Source: Clostridiales bacterium (GTDB lineage Bacteria; Bacillota; Clostridia; Christensenellales; Borkfalkiaceae). From it: a stretch of 34,600 bases of DNA. The translations under genes and the position numbers were made by a program. Each line of letters begins with the position of its first letter. Within the stretch, counting starts at the first letter, position 1. Where the stretch lies: the NCBI GenBank assembly GCA_015055865.1, contig SVHK01000017.1:1-34600 (forward strand), given 5' to 3'. Under the pieces are notes generated by a model. It saw only the letters and a list, made by a program, of their open reading frames with translations, was not told the origin of the DNA and searched no databases. Below, one piece after another: positions 8,321 to 18,942 of the stretch.

Positions 8321-11300
8321 GTGAAACACAAGACTAGAAAAATTGCATTGGCGTCTTTGTCGATTTCAATGGCGGCGTTGTTTGGCGCATCCTTTGCAAT
8401 TCAAACTCCTGTCAAGAATATGCAAAACGGTGGCTTGGGGAATTTCCCTACGGCAAGCACGGCGAAGAATTTAACCAAATTGTCCGACGAGTACACCGCG
8501 TCGCTTGATAATAAGCAATTTTTTAACGATACCGTTACGGAATTAAATAAACTTAATCAAAACAGCGACGGCACGCGTAGAATTATCGTTGAATTCGAAT
8601 CCAAATCTCAACTTGACGTTTATTTGGAAAATGCGAAATTGCAATCCAAGTACGCTGAGTTTGCGGATTATGCGAACGCCAAAGAAGGCGTAGCGTACGC
8701 TCGTACTTTGGAAACCGAACAAAACGAATTCTTTAAATTGTTAAATAAAACTTCTCTTGAATATGAAGCTCGTCATACCTATACTTCGATTATGAACGCG
8801 GTATCTTTGGTTGTTGACACTAAAGACGTAGCGACAATCGAAAAGATTGACGGAGTTAAGAACGTTATTCTCTCTGAGGTTTACTTACAACCCACCGTTG
8901 AGCCGACCATTAACGTCGTTGACGTTTACGGTACGGGTATTTACGATTCTTCGGATATTCAATATAAAGGCGATGGAATGCTCGTTTCCGTTCTCGATAC
9001 CGGTTTCGATATCGCGCACAACGCGTTCCAAACGATGCCTGAAGAAGAAAAAATCGTTCTTGAAGACGTAAAAGAAGTGTTCCCCCGTTTGGCGGCAAAC
9101 GGCTATCGCGGAAATACTAAAACAACAGCGGAAGACGTATATTACAACGCGAAAGTTCCTTTCGCGTACGACTATGCGGACGGCGATTCGGACGTATTCG
9201 CGATTGCAAGTTCGCACGGCGTTCACGTTGCCGGTATTATCGCCGGTCAAGACGATTCCGTTACGGAAGCAGACGATAAGGCGTTTAAGAACGGCGAAAA
9301 GTTTATCGGTGTTGCGCCCAACGCGCAACTTATGATTGGTAAAGTATTCTCGGATAAAGATACGGCAAGCGGTGCGAATACCGACGATATTTTGGCGGCA
9401 GTTGCAGACTCCGTACTCGTTGGCGCGGACGTTATCAATATGTCCTTGGGTATGACTTGCGGTTTCTCCCGTGAAGAAGACGGTAGCGCGACGAACGAAG
9501 TTTACGATAAAGTTTACGCGGCGGGCGTCAATCTCGTCGTTGCGGCAGGTAACGAATACAGCTCCGCAATGGGTGGCGCGTACGGTTCTACCAACCTTAC
9601 TTCCAACCCCGATAGCGCGACGGTAGGTTCGCCTTCTACGTATTTTAGTTCTCTTTCCGTAGCGTCTATTTCCGGTCAAAAATCGTCCTATATGCTCCTT
9701 GACGACGGCACGGCGGTTTATTTTAACGAGTCGTCTACGGCGTCTGGACAACAAGGTAAGTTCGTTGAAGAACTCTTGAACGGCGCAAAGACCAAAGAAT
9801 TGAAATACGTGGTCGTACCCGGTTACGGGCGTCCCGGTAACTATACCAACGCCGTGAAGTCGGCGTTAAAGCAAGGTAACTGCATTGCGGTCGTTAGCCG
9901 TGGTGATATTTCCTTTGAAGAAAAACAAAAGAACGCGTTTGACGCAGGCGCGATTGGTTGTATTATCTACAATAATATGTCCGGTAAGATTTCCGCGTCG
10001 CTCGGTACGGGTAAGAAAATCCCTACCTGTACGGTTTCCGCTTCCATCGGTCAAAAATTCGTACAAAACGGTTCGGGTACCATTTCCTTGAACGAAGAGT
10101 ATAAGGCAGGTCCTTTCATGTCCGACTTCTCGTCTTGGGGGCCTACCAACGATTTGAAGATTAAGCCCGAAATTACGGCGCACGGCGGTGAAATTACGTC
10201 GGCGGTCGTAGGCGGATACGCGCAATACAGCGGTACGAGTATGGCGTCGCCGAATATGGCGGGCGCGGTTACTTTGTTGCGCCAACACGTATCGGAAACT
10301 TACAATTTGACGGGCGTTGAGCTTGCCAACAGAGTTAACCAACTTTTGATGAGTACGGCGACCATCGTTTACGACGAAAACGGGTTGCCTTACGCGGTTA
10401 GAAAACAAGGCGCTGGGCTTGGCGATATTGGTAAAGCGATTAACACGGACGCGTACTTGTACGTTGAAAACAGCTCCAAGACCAAGCTTGAGCTTGGCGA
10501 CGACGCTGATAGAACGGGCGTTTATAAAATGACTTTCCACGTCTCAAACACGTCTAACCAAGTTAAGACGTATAAGTTAGGCACGATTGCGATGACGGAA
10601 ACTGTTTCTATCGATAACATTACGGTAGAAGAAAAAGCGTACTTGCTCGATAAGGGTCAAAGAACGTATCTCGTCAACGGGCAAAACTCCAAGACGGTTA
10701 CCCTGCAACCTGGCGCGGACGCTGAAATCACCGTAACCATTTCCTTGAGCGCGGAAGAAAAGGCGTATATGGACGAAAGCTTTAAAAACGGTATGTACGT
10801 AGAAGGTTTCGTTACGCTTGAAGACCAAGGAAACGGCGTGGACTTGTCCATTCCTTATCTTGCATTCTACGGCGATTGGAACGACGCTCCTATGTTCGAT
10901 AAGAGCACCTACGAAGTAAGTAAGGATTACTACGATTCGTCTATTAAAGAAGAAGACAAAATCGTTGCGGCACAATACGAATCGATTGCTATCGGTTACG
11001 CCTACAAAGAATACAATAAAAATTATAAGACTGACGATAACAACGGCTACTACTTGCCTTTGGGACAATACTTGTATAGAATGCCTAACGACGGGGATTC
11101 AGGGATTGAGTCGTCGGTAGATAAGATTGCTATCGGTAACAGCGACTACGGTGTGTTCGGTTTATACGCGATGTATATGGGTATGCTCCGTCCTGCGTCG
11201 GAAATGGATATTCGCATTGAAAACGCGGTAACGGGTCAAGTTATTTTCGAAAATACCGAATATAACGTAAGAAAGTCTAAGGGTACGGGCCCGTCCGTCG

Positions 11301-14300
11301 TGGATATTAAAATCGCCAGCGAAGACTTCGCGTTGAAAAACAACGAACAATATAAAATTATTATGACCGCTTCCGATTCTTACGGGTCGGGGGAAGGTCG
11401 TTCGGAAACGAGAGAGTTCGCTTTCTTCGTCGACTATCAAGCTCCGTTAATTCAATCGAGCACGTTTAGATACGAAGATAACGGCGACGGTACGCGTAGC
11501 GTATATCTCGACCTTGAGCTTTACGATAACCATTATCCGCAAAGCATTCAGTTGTTCTTGCCTTTGAGCGAGACGGAAGCGGATTTCGTTACCACCTATC
11601 CCGTTCCCGTTAAGAACAGCGTAAAAGACGGCGTTTCTAAGGTTTCGATTAACGTTACGGATTATATCGAAAGCATTGAGAACTTGCCGGGCGATTACAA
11701 GAATACGTTGGGCGTGCGCGTGGACGACTACGCGTTGAACGCATCTGCGTATCTCGTACAACTCAACAAGACGCTCGTTGACAAAGTTACGTTTAACTAT
11801 ACTTATAAAGATTCTAATAACCAAGAAGTGGTTTCTTCGCTTGCGGGCGGTACGGTCGTACTTCGTCCCAACGAATCGTTGGATTTGACGGACGGCGTAG
11901 GGTACGTTGCAACGCAAGGCGGTAACCAACAAGTAACCTTCTCCGTTGATATGATTGGTTACACGGGTTATATTTGTTCTAAAACGGATGCGCACGGCGT
12001 TGAATGTAATTTCGCTTACGACGAAAGACAGGGTTATACCTATAAGAAGGGCGATTATTACTACGATTCGACGAGCGGAACGGTAAAACAAAAGACGGAA
12101 GACGATACGACGGCTACTTACGCGCCGTTCACGAGATTCTTTAGCGTAATTGCTGAGGAAGTCGTAAAGAACGGTAACCGTTACGATACACCGGCAAGCA
12201 AGCACTTCGTATGTCCTGCTTGCGGTACGGAAGAAGTATTCTCGTTCAATACGAGAAATGGTAAAATCACAACCAAGACGTTTAAAGCGTATCATCAAGA
12301 CCCGATGATTTTCGACGTTATCTTTACGTCTGCCGACGAATCCGTCGTTAAGGCGCAAGACGGCGTATTGTACGCGGTGGGCGTTGGTACGACGACGGTT
12401 ACGGCTAGACCTTTGAATAATACGGACGCTTCAAACGACGTTACCTTTAACGTAACGGTTGAAGGCAACGTAATCAACTCGTTCATCGAAGAAATTACCG
12501 TTGGTTCGTATTACAACCGCACGAAGAACGTTACGCGTAACGTTTCCACGGGCGGAGCTTCCGTAGAGTGCGGTTCGGAATTGGATTTGTATCCTAAATT
12601 CACGCCTTGGTATATTACGAGCATTGACGATTTGACGTGGCAAACGTCCGACCCTGAAAAGGTTGAAATCCTTTCTTCGAGTTCTTCTTCGGCACGCGTA
12701 ATTTGTAAGAAACCCGGCACGGTATCTATCTTGATTCAGTCGCCGTCCAACGGTTTGATTGGTACGTTCCTTCTCAACGTTGAAGAAGAATATACTATGA
12801 ACTCCTACTATTTCTACGATTATAAAGGCGTAGGGTATAGCGAAACTTACGAAGAAGCTGGTGAAACGAGAAAAATGCTCGTTATCCCTGCGAACCTTGG
12901 TATCGTCATTATGGGTTGGTACACCACCAACAACGGTTACGAAGGTACGTTCCAAGACGTTAAAGGGCTTGATACGGTAGTCGTTCCTCAAGGCGTTACC
13001 GGTATCGGCGCGTACTGCTTTAAAAATACTTCGATTAGAAGAATTTACTTGCCTTCGTCTATCGAACAAATTTCTTCTTCCGCGTTCGCAGGTACGCCGA
13101 TTGAAGAAGTGTACTGGTACGACGCGGGCGAAGACAGTAATTCGGGTATCGAATACGACGCGGACAACAACACCTATAATTGGGACGTGTTCTACGCGAA
13201 CGCAAGCGTAAAATCTACGGCGAAACGTATCGTGCTTAACTACGGCGCGTTCTATAATTGTAGAAAACTTGAAGTATTCGATTTCTCCAGAGTAACGGCT
13301 GCGTTCGCTTATGCGATGGAAAATTGTACTTCGCTTGAATCGGTTGATTTGACCAACCTTCGCTATGCGGAATCCGACCTTTTCTACGGTTGTTCGTCGC
13401 TTACGAGCGTAACGCTTGATAAGGACACCGTATTGGCGTCTAGCGCGTTTGCATACACCGGTTTGACGGAAGTTGATTACTACGGTTCGTCCGTTGCAAA
13501 AGGTTTGTTCCAAAACGCAACGAATTTGACGAAAGTTACTTTCCATAACGATATTACGAGTATTGGGGAAAACGCGTTCAGGGGTTGTACGAATTTGACG
13601 GAAGTTGATTTCAAGGGCTCTTGTCAATCGATTGGTAAGACGGCGTTCTCGGGTTGTACGAAATTTACGAGTTTCGCGCTCCCGAAAGGGTTGACGACCA
13701 TCGGCAACGAAGCGTTCTATAACTGTACTTCGCTCGCAAGCGTTACGGTTAGTCCTGATTCCGATATTCAATCGGTGGGCAATAACGTATTTAATAAGTG
13801 TTCTGTTCTTAAGAGCGTAACGGTGGACGGTCAAGCTGACCACTACGCTACGCAAACGAGCGGTACGTACACCAGACTTACCAACGCGGACGGCACGCGC
13901 GTGATTTTAGCGCCCAACGCTTATCCTCTTACGGGTACGGGCTTGTATACCGTTCCTTCGAATATGGTTGAAATTTCTACGTACGCGTTTGCGAACAATT
14001 CTTCGCTTAAGGGCAAAGAAGTTGTTATTCCCGAAGGCGTTACTGGAATCGGTTACGGTGCGTTCTATAATACGGGTATTACCAAAGTCGTAATTCCTGC
14101 GTCCGTAACGTACGTCGACGCTTACGCGTTCGCAAACTGCTCGTCGTTGCAAACGGTAATCTTCCTTTGCGATTTGACGGAAATTGCGCCTTACACCTTC
14201 TTTGGTTGTTCTTCGCTTACGAACGTTCAAATCCCTGCTTCGGTAGAAGTGATTGGCGAACGCGCGTTCAAGAGCACGGATATTAGAAAAGTCGTTTTAG

Positions 14301-15997
14301 GTGAAAACCTTACGACCATTGGCGTAGAAGCCTTCTTCGATTGCGTTGCGCTTACTGAAATTCAGTTCGCAGAACAATCCGCGCTCGAAATCATTTCCGA
14401 CGCGGCGTTCGGCGGTTGTGCAACCTTGAAAGAAGTAAAAATGCCCGACACGGTTAGAGTAATGGGTGGCTACGCGTTTATGGGTTGCTACGCGCTTGAA
14501 ACGGTTGAAGTTTCGGCTGGGCTTGAAGAAATGGGTAACTATGCGTTCTCTATAACGCCTACGCTTTCTAAGTTCGTAATGCGTGACGGTGCGAAAGTAC
14601 TCGGCGATTACGCGTTCTTCAATCCGATTAACGAAAACGACCTTACTAAAGGGTTCTATTATCAAAACTCGCTTAAGAGCGTTAGTATTCCCGACTCGGT
14701 TGAAAAAATCGGTAAGTTTGCGTTTGCCGGTAACACCGTTTTGAAAACGATTAACTTGAAGGGTGTAAAGGTAATTGACGACTACGCGTTCCATTACGCA
14801 ACTGCGTTACATACCGTCAACGTTACCGACGCGATTGAAAGAGTTGGTATGAACGCGTTTATCGGTAGTAGCATTAAAACGATGGATATTTCGCTTATCG
14901 AATACATTGGCGACCAAGCGTTCCTTGGTACGGCTATTAACGACGGCACAACTGCTTTCAATTTGACGAATGCTATTGAAATCGGCGCGGGCGCGTTCTA
15001 TAACGTTTCGACGTTTATCTATAAAGGTATGGGTAACACTTCGCAAATGCCGATTAGTATGCCGAACGTCAAGAAGATTGGCGATATGGCGTTCTATACG
15101 GCGGAAGCGAATATTATCAGAAGCGTTGATTTGGGTACGAAACTTACGTCGCTCGGTGGCGCGGTATTCGTAAATTCCGCTCTTACGACGATTACGTTGC
15201 CTGCAAGCTTGAAAGAAATCGGTACGCCTGCGTTCGCAGCGTGTATGAACTTGAAAGAAATCAAGGTAAATTCGAAGAATACGAACTTCTTCGTTGAAAA
15301 CAATGGTTTGTATAAGTATCTTGAAAACGGTACGTACGAACTCGTAGCGGTACCGAACGGCTTGACGGGCTATCAAGCGATTGACGAAGACTATACGAAG
15401 TTGACGCCGTTCGTTATCAAGGACGGTACGTCGAGAATCGCTACGTGGGCTATGGGTCACTGTCAGCTCATTCACGCAGTAGAAATTCCTGCAAGCGTTA
15501 AGACGATTGGTGCGTACGCGTTCTGGCAACTTGGTTATCAAGTGCTTGTCAACAATCAACAACTTGCTCAAACTTCGCGTGCTCCTTATACGAAGTTTAT
15601 CTTCAAAGGTTTGCAAGCACCTACGTTGGAAGCGGATTATATCGAAGAATCGACGGCTTTGGACCAAATGTATACGAACTTCGTATATAATATGGGCTAC
15701 TTGATGAGCGATATGATTATTCCCGTCAACGCGAAGGGCTTTGAAAGCTTGTTGTACACCTATTGTTTCTATGATAAAGAGTATTCCGAAGAATTGATTG
15801 AATCGGATACGCAAAAACTTCTTGATTGGCTTACCGGATTAGACGTTGATACGCTTACGGCGAACGATAAGGATACCGTTACGCAAATGAATATGATTTA
15901 CTTCATGATGACGGAAAACCAAAAGAAGTTTATTTCTGATGAATTAAAGGCAAAGCTTGTCGCTGCGGTTGACAAGCTTGCCCAAATCCAAGCGTAA
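8321..15997 (+). CDS. Giant secreted subtilisin-family (S8) protease with PA, Ig-like and BspA-type LRR domains
   Basis: GTG start, with AAGGAG about 11 nt upstream; a signal peptide follows (MKHKTRKIALASLS..., no lipobox). Residues about 86-190 are an I9-type propeptide. The S8 domain (about 210-700) has the full catalytic set: Asp226 (VLDTG), His299 (SHGVHVAG), Asn411 (AAGNE) and Ser640 (SGTSMASP). A protease-associated domain is inserted at about 497-595, as in C5a peptidase and lactocepin. An Fn3-like domain (about 729-860) and further beta domains follow, then a four-Cys segment (C1219, C1229, C1298, C1301), two group-2 Ig-like domains (about 1325-1500), about 30 LRR_5 repeats (about 1556-2410) and a short helical C-terminus. 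It should be an active extracellular endopeptidase whose LRRs bind a target or a partner. No LPXTG, SLH or membrane helix is present, so how it stays at the cell is unknown. It is followed by the next gene after 14 nt. Confidence 0.95.
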   Translation: MKHKTRKIALASLSISMAALFGASFAIQTPVKNMQNGGLGNFPTASTAKNLTKLSDEYTASLDNKQFFNDTVTELNKLNQNSDGTRRIIVEFESKSQLDVYLENAKLQSKYAEFADYANAKEGVAYARTLETEQNEFFKLLNKTSLEYEARHTYTSIMNAVSLVVDTKDVATIEKIDGVKNVILSEVYLQPTVEPTINVVDVYGTGIYDSSDIQYKGDGMLVSVLDTGFDIAHNAFQTMPEEEKIVLEDVKEVFPRLAANGYRGNTKTTAEDVYYNAKVPFAYDYADGDSDVFAIASSHGVHVAGIIAGQDDSVTEADDKAFKNGEKFIGVAPNAQLMIGKVFSDKDTASGANTDDILAAVADSVLVGADVINMSLGMTCGFSREEDGSATNEVYDKVYAAGVNLVVAAGNEYSSAMGGAYGSTNLTSNPDSATVGSPSTYFSSLSVASISGQKSSYMLLDDGTAVYFNESSTASGQQGKFVEELLNGAKTKELKYVVVPGYGRPGNYTNAVKSALKQGNCIAVVSRGDISFEEKQKNAFDAGAIGCIIYNNMSGKISASLGTGKKIPTCTVSASIGQKFVQNGSGTISLNEEYKAGPFMSDFSSWGPTNDLKIKPEITAHGGEITSAVVGGYAQYSGTSMASPNMAGAVTLLRQHVSETYNLTGVELANRVNQLLMSTATIVYDENGLPYAVRKQGAGLGDIGKAINTDAYLYVENSSKTKLELGDDADRTGVYKMTFHVSNTSNQVKTYKLGTIAMTETVSIDNITVEEKAYLLDKGQRTYLVNGQNSKTVTLQPGADAEITVTISLSAEEKAYMDESFKNGMYVEGFVTLEDQGNGVDLSIPYLAFYGDWNDAPMFDKSTYEVSKDYYDSSIKEEDKIVAAQYESIAIGYAYKEYNKNYKTDDNNGYYLPLGQYLYRMPNDGDSGIESSVDKIAIGNSDYGVFGLYAMYMGMLRPASEMDIRIENAVTGQVIFENTEYNVRKSKGTGPSVVDIKIASEDFALKNNEQYKIIMTASDSYGSGEGRSETREFAFFVDYQAPLIQSSTFRYEDNGDGTRSVYLDLELYDNHYPQSIQLFLPLSETEADFVTTYPVPVKNSVKDGVSKVSINVTDYIESIENLPGDYKNTLGVRVDDYALNASAYLVQLNKTLVDKVTFNYTYKDSNNQEVVSSLAGGTVVLRPNESLDLTDGVGYVATQGGNQQVTFSVDMIGYTGYICSKTDAHGVECNFAYDERQGYTYKKGDYYYDSTSGTVKQKTEDDTTATYAPFTRFFSVIAEEVVKNGNRYDTPASKHFVCPACGTEEVFSFNTRNGKITTKTFKAYHQDPMIFDVIFTSADESVVKAQDGVLYAVGVGTTTVTARPLNNTDASNDVTFNVTVEGNVINSFIEEITVGSYYNRTKNVTRNVSTGGASVECGSELDLYPKFTPWYITSIDDLTWQTSDPEKVEILSSSSSSARVICKKPGTVSILIQSPSNGLIGTFLLNVEEEYTMNSYYFYDYKGVGYSETYEEAGETRKMLVIPANLGIVIMGWYTTNNGYEGTFQDVKGLDTVVVPQGVTGIGAYCFKNTSIRRIYLPSSIEQISSSAFAGTPIEEVYWYDAGEDSNSGIEYDADNNTYNWDVFYANASVKSTAKRIVLNYGAFYNCRKLEVFDFSRVTAAFAYAMENCTSLESVDLTNLRYAESDLFYGCSSLTSVTLDKDTVLASSAFAYTGLTEVDYYGSSVAKGLFQNATNLTKVTFHNDITSIGENAFRGCTNLTEVDFKGSCQSIGKTAFSGCTKFTSFALPKGLTTIGNEAFYNCTSLASVTVSPDSDIQSVGNNVFNKCSVLKSVTVDGQADHYATQTSGTYTRLTNADGTRVILAPNAYPLTGTGLYTVPSNMVEISTYAFANNSSLKGKEVVIPEGVTGIGYGAFYNTGITKVVIPASVTYVDAYAFANCSSLQTVIFLCDLTEIAPYTFFGCSSLTNVQIPASVEVIGERAFKSTDIRKVVLGENLTTIGVEAFFDCVALTEIQFAEQSALEIISDAAFGGCATLKEVKMPDTVRVMGGYAFMGCYALETVEVSAGLEEMGNYAFSITPTLSKFVMRDGAKVLGDYAFFNPINENDLTKGFYYQNSLKSVSIPDSVEKIGKFAFAGNTVLKTINLKGVKVIDDYAFHYATALHTVNVTDAIERVGMNAFIGSSIKTMDISLIEYIGDQAFLGTAINDGTTAFNLTNAIEIGAGAFYNVSTFIYKGMGNTSQMPISMPNVKKIGDMAFYTAEANIIRSVDLGTKLTSLGGAVFVNSALTTITLPASLKEIGTPAFAACMNLKEIKVNSKNTNFFVENNGLYKYLENGTYELVAVPNGLTGYQAIDEDYTKLTPFVIKDGTSRIATWAMGHCQLIHAVEIPASVKTIGAYAFWQLGYQVLVNNQQLAQTSRAPYTKFIFKGLQAPTLEADYIEESTALDQMYTNFVYNMGYLMSDMIIPVNAKGFESLLYTYCFYDKEYSEELIESDTQKLLDWLTGLDVDTLTANDKDTVTQMNMIYFMMTENQKKFISDELKAKLVAAVDKLAQIQA

Positions 15998-16011
15998 GGA
16001 GGTAGAAAGCT

Positions 16012-18855
16012 ATGAAGAAAAACATTTTAGCGAAAAAGAAATCTTTAATAGTCAGCGTAGCGCTCGCGTTTACGCTTTGCCTTTCCGCCTTCTTCTTTAT
16101 CGCTTGTAAACCGGAAGAAGTTACGCCTCCGGCGCCGGGCCCCGAACCTACGCCCACTTACGTCGTTTCCTTTGATTCGAACGGCGGTAGCGCGGTGCAA
16201 TCGGTAACGGTGGAAGAAAATACCAAGATTAATTTGGAAGATTACGTTACGACTAAGCAAGACAACTATTTCTACGGTTGGTGCTTGGACGAAGAATTGA
16301 CTCAAAGAGCGTCCGCGATTATTACCGTTACCGCAAATATTAAGTTGTATGCGGAATGGGGCGCAGAGGAACTCTATTGGCTCAATTTCGAAACGGGTTT
16401 GGGTTCGGACGTAGAATCCGTTCAATACGCGCCTAACGATTATTTGGTTGTTCCCGAAGAACCGACGCGCGAAAATTATTCGTTCGGCGGTTGGTATAAG
16501 GACGAAGCTTGCACGAAAGAATTTATCTTCAACGGCGAGAGAATGCCTAAAAAGAACGTAACCGTTTACGCGAAGTGGAATACTTTGCACGGCATTATTT
16601 TCAATTCCAACGGCGGTAGCGAAGTTGCTTCCGTTTTTGGTGAAACGGGCTCTCCCGTTAGCGAACCTACGGCTCCGACGAAAGAGAATTATATCTTCGA
16701 AGGTTGGTTTGCGGACGAAGCTTTGACTCAAAAATACCAATTCGCGACCATTCCCCAAAACGTGATTACTGTTTATGCGAAATGGCACGAACAAATTCAA
16801 GATATTCAAGTAACCTTACACTTGAACCACTCGGCGGTTGCTCAAACCACTTTAACGGTGACGGGTAACGAAGGGGAAGCATTAGACGATTCGACGGCTA
16901 TTACTACGTTTTCTTCTGCGGTTGCGAACGCGCTTAAAGACCAATATAAGGGCTCGGCAAGCGATTTAGATAGCAAGCCTATCTATAATTTCAGCGGTTG
17001 GGCGTTCTACGCAAACGGTGGTAAGCGTTTCGACGGTACGTTACCGCATAAGGCTACGCTTGACTTGTACGCAGTATGGACGCGTTCTTCGGCGTATTGC
17101 AAAGTTGCGTTCGTCGGCGAAAGCGAAAGCTATTTCGTAAAGAAAAATACGGCGATTCCCGATGCGATTATAGACCCCGTTTTAAGCGAAGTGCAAACGG
17201 AGTACGAAGCGAAAGGTTGTACGGTTGACGGGTTCTATACCGTTGGCGGTAACCGTTATCAAAAGAACGATTTGGTTGCGATGGATTTGGAATTGTTGCC
17301 TTACGTATATTCCGCAAATCTTGCGTACGAACAAGTTTCCAAGTCGAACGGTAAAGGGTCGTTGGTTACGGGCTACGCGTTGAAAGGTTACGCGGATAGC
17401 GTAAAGGACGAATATAAAGCGAAAGAATCTTTGCTTTTAATCGTTCCTGAATACTATAACAACAAACCCGTTATTTGGGTAAACGACAACGCGTTTGCGG
17501 ATTTCCCCGTAAGTGAAGTGACTTTGGCAAGCGGTACGCTCGGTCTTGGCGCGCAAGCCTTTAAGAATACCAGCCTTACGCAAATTTCGCTCCCGTCGTC
17601 CTTGTACTATTTAGGCGACAACGCGTTTAGCGGGGCTACGAATTTAGCGACGGTTACCATTGCTGGGAACGTTTCGCAACTTGGCGTAACCGTTTTCGAT
17701 AATACCGCGTACGAAACGAATATGGTAAAAGATGATAAAGGGTTCGTTTATTTCGATACCAATAAGACCGTCGTTTACCGTTACGTTGGTACGGCTAAGA
17801 ACGTAACGACTCCGAAAAATGCTGAAATTATCGCAGGTGGCGCGTTTAAAGGCAATACGACTTTGACGAGTTTGACCGTACACGACGACGTGCGTTACGT
17901 GAGCGATTATGCGTTTGAAAATACGGCGCTTCAATCGGTAAAAATCGGTAAGTTCTTTGCGAATATGGGTAAAGGGATATTTAAGGACAGTAAGGCTCTT
18001 TCGTCAGTAGAATTTACGTCCCAATTTAACCTTTCCTATCTTGGCGAAAGCATGTTCGAAGGTTGTTCTGCGCTTAAGACGATTAACGTTGCAAATCTTC
18101 AAAACTTGCAAACTATTTACGACAACGCATTCAAGGGTTGTTCGGCTTTGAAGAGTGTAAGTTTTGATAACTCGCTTAAGACGGTTGGTAAGAGCGCGTT
18201 TGAAGACTGTACGAGTTTGGTTTACGCTGATTTTGGTACGGGCGATACGTGTCAACTTAACAATTTGTCGGATAGAGCGTTCGCAGGTTGTACTTCGCTT
18301 AGAAGAATTATTCTTCGTGGAGAAATCAAGAACAATCAAACGGTAGCGTTTGGCGTGAACGTTTTGACGGGCGCAGGATACACCAAAAATTCTTCGTTCG
18401 TAACACCCGTGATTTACGTTAAGGATAAATGGGTGGATAATTGGAGCGTTGACGACGATTTCAAAACTGCGTCCTACGTTCAAATTTACGAAAATAAATT
18501 CAAAAACACCGAATATAAAAATATCGTGATTAAAGCGATTGATTCGAAAGCGCCTACTTTGACGATTAACGGCGACGTGGTGCTTTCCGCAAGTACGACG
18601 CCGAATATCAATGCGTTTGAACTCCTTGAGTTCTTGACGAGCGCAGGGGTATATACGGTAAGCGACGACGTTTCGTTGGCGTCCGATTGTACGGTGTATA
18701 TTAAGAGCGTTGCAAACGCGCTCGGTGGCGCGATTAATAGCTCGAACGGAAAATACGATTTGAGCGCGGTGGGAGCATATCTCGTAACGCTCGTTGCGGA
18801 AGACGAATTCGGTAACGTAACGGAAACGCAATTCGTATTGACGGTAAATAGCTAA
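16012..18855 (+). CDS. Lipoprotein with four InlB-type repeats and BspA-type LRRs
   Basis: AAGGAGGT sits 9 nt before the ATG, inside the 14-nt gap to the protease gene, so the two are surely co-transcribed. The signal peptide ends in a lipobox-like FIAC (Cys32), followed by a proline-rich spacer. Four Listeria-Bacteroides repeats cover about residues 48-362; each ends in the typical F-x-GW ... YA-x-W pattern. LRR_5 repeats follow at about 480-790. The last 100 residues look like a cell-surface Ig-like fold (APTLTINGD ... EDEFGNVTETQFVLTV). The make-up suggests a surface adhesin or substrate-binding partner of the protease; the target is unknown. The tight coupling and the shared LRR type support joint work with the protease, but this is inference. 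Confidence 0.9.
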   Translation: MKKNILAKKKSLIVSVALAFTLCLSAFFFIACKPEEVTPPAPGPEPTPTYVVSFDSNGGSAVQSVTVEENTKINLEDYVTTKQDNYFYGWCLDEELTQRASAIITVTANIKLYAEWGAEELYWLNFETGLGSDVESVQYAPNDYLVVPEEPTRENYSFGGWYKDEACTKEFIFNGERMPKKNVTVYAKWNTLHGIIFNSNGGSEVASVFGETGSPVSEPTAPTKENYIFEGWFADEALTQKYQFATIPQNVITVYAKWHEQIQDIQVTLHLNHSAVAQTTLTVTGNEGEALDDSTAITTFSSAVANALKDQYKGSASDLDSKPIYNFSGWAFYANGGKRFDGTLPHKATLDLYAVWTRSSAYCKVAFVGESESYFVKKNTAIPDAIIDPVLSEVQTEYEAKGCTVDGFYTVGGNRYQKNDLVAMDLELLPYVYSANLAYEQVSKSNGKGSLVTGYALKGYADSVKDEYKAKESLLLIVPEYYNNKPVIWVNDNAFADFPVSEVTLASGTLGLGAQAFKNTSLTQISLPSSLYYLGDNAFSGATNLATVTIAGNVSQLGVTVFDNTAYETNMVKDDKGFVYFDTNKTVVYRYVGTAKNVTTPKNAEIIAGGAFKGNTTLTSLTVHDDVRYVSDYAFENTALQSVKIGKFFANMGKGIFKDSKALSSVEFTSQFNLSYLGESMFEGCSALKTINVANLQNLQTIYDNAFKGCSALKSVSFDNSLKTVGKSAFEDCTSLVYADFGTGDTCQLNNLSDRAFAGCTSLRRIILRGEIKNNQTVAFGVNVLTGAGYTKNSSFVTPVIYVKDKWVDNWSVDDDFKTASYVQIYENKFKNTEYKNIVIKAIDSKAPTLTINGDVVLSASTTPNINAFELLEFLTSAGVYTVSDDVSLASDCTVYIKSVANALGGAINSSNGKYDLSAVGAYLVTLVAEDEFGNVTETQFVLTVNS

Positions 18856-18884
18856 CGATTGACAAGGTAAAATTACTCCAATAC

Positions 18885-18912
18885 GCCGTGGCGAACAAAA
18901 ATCCGCTACGGC
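18885..18912 (+). promoter_or_regulatory. Hairpin in the 87-nt gap before the GLUG-like lipoprotein gene
   Basis: GCCGTGGCG (18885-18893) pairs with CGCTACGGC (18904-18912) with one G-U pair and a 10-nt loop. No T-run follows. A TTGACA at 18859-18864 lies just upstream, but the hexamer 17 nt behind it (TACGCC) is a poor -10, so I do not call a promoter. Confidence 0.3.
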
Positions 18913-18942
18913 CGTTACGGGGTATAGGAGGACTATTCAAAA

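Noticed and set aside
12431-13855. Long open frame on the - strand opposite the protease gene (474 codons)
   Set aside because: It lies fully inside the LRR-coding part of the protease, is Arg-rich and low-complexity, and has no ribosome binding site. It mirrors the repeated codons of the + strand.
18859-18887. TTGACA at 18859 as a promoter for the GLUG-like lipoprotein gene
   Set aside because: The -35 is perfect, but the hexamer at 17 bp spacing is TACGCC, and no other TATAAT-like sequence lies at a suitable distance.
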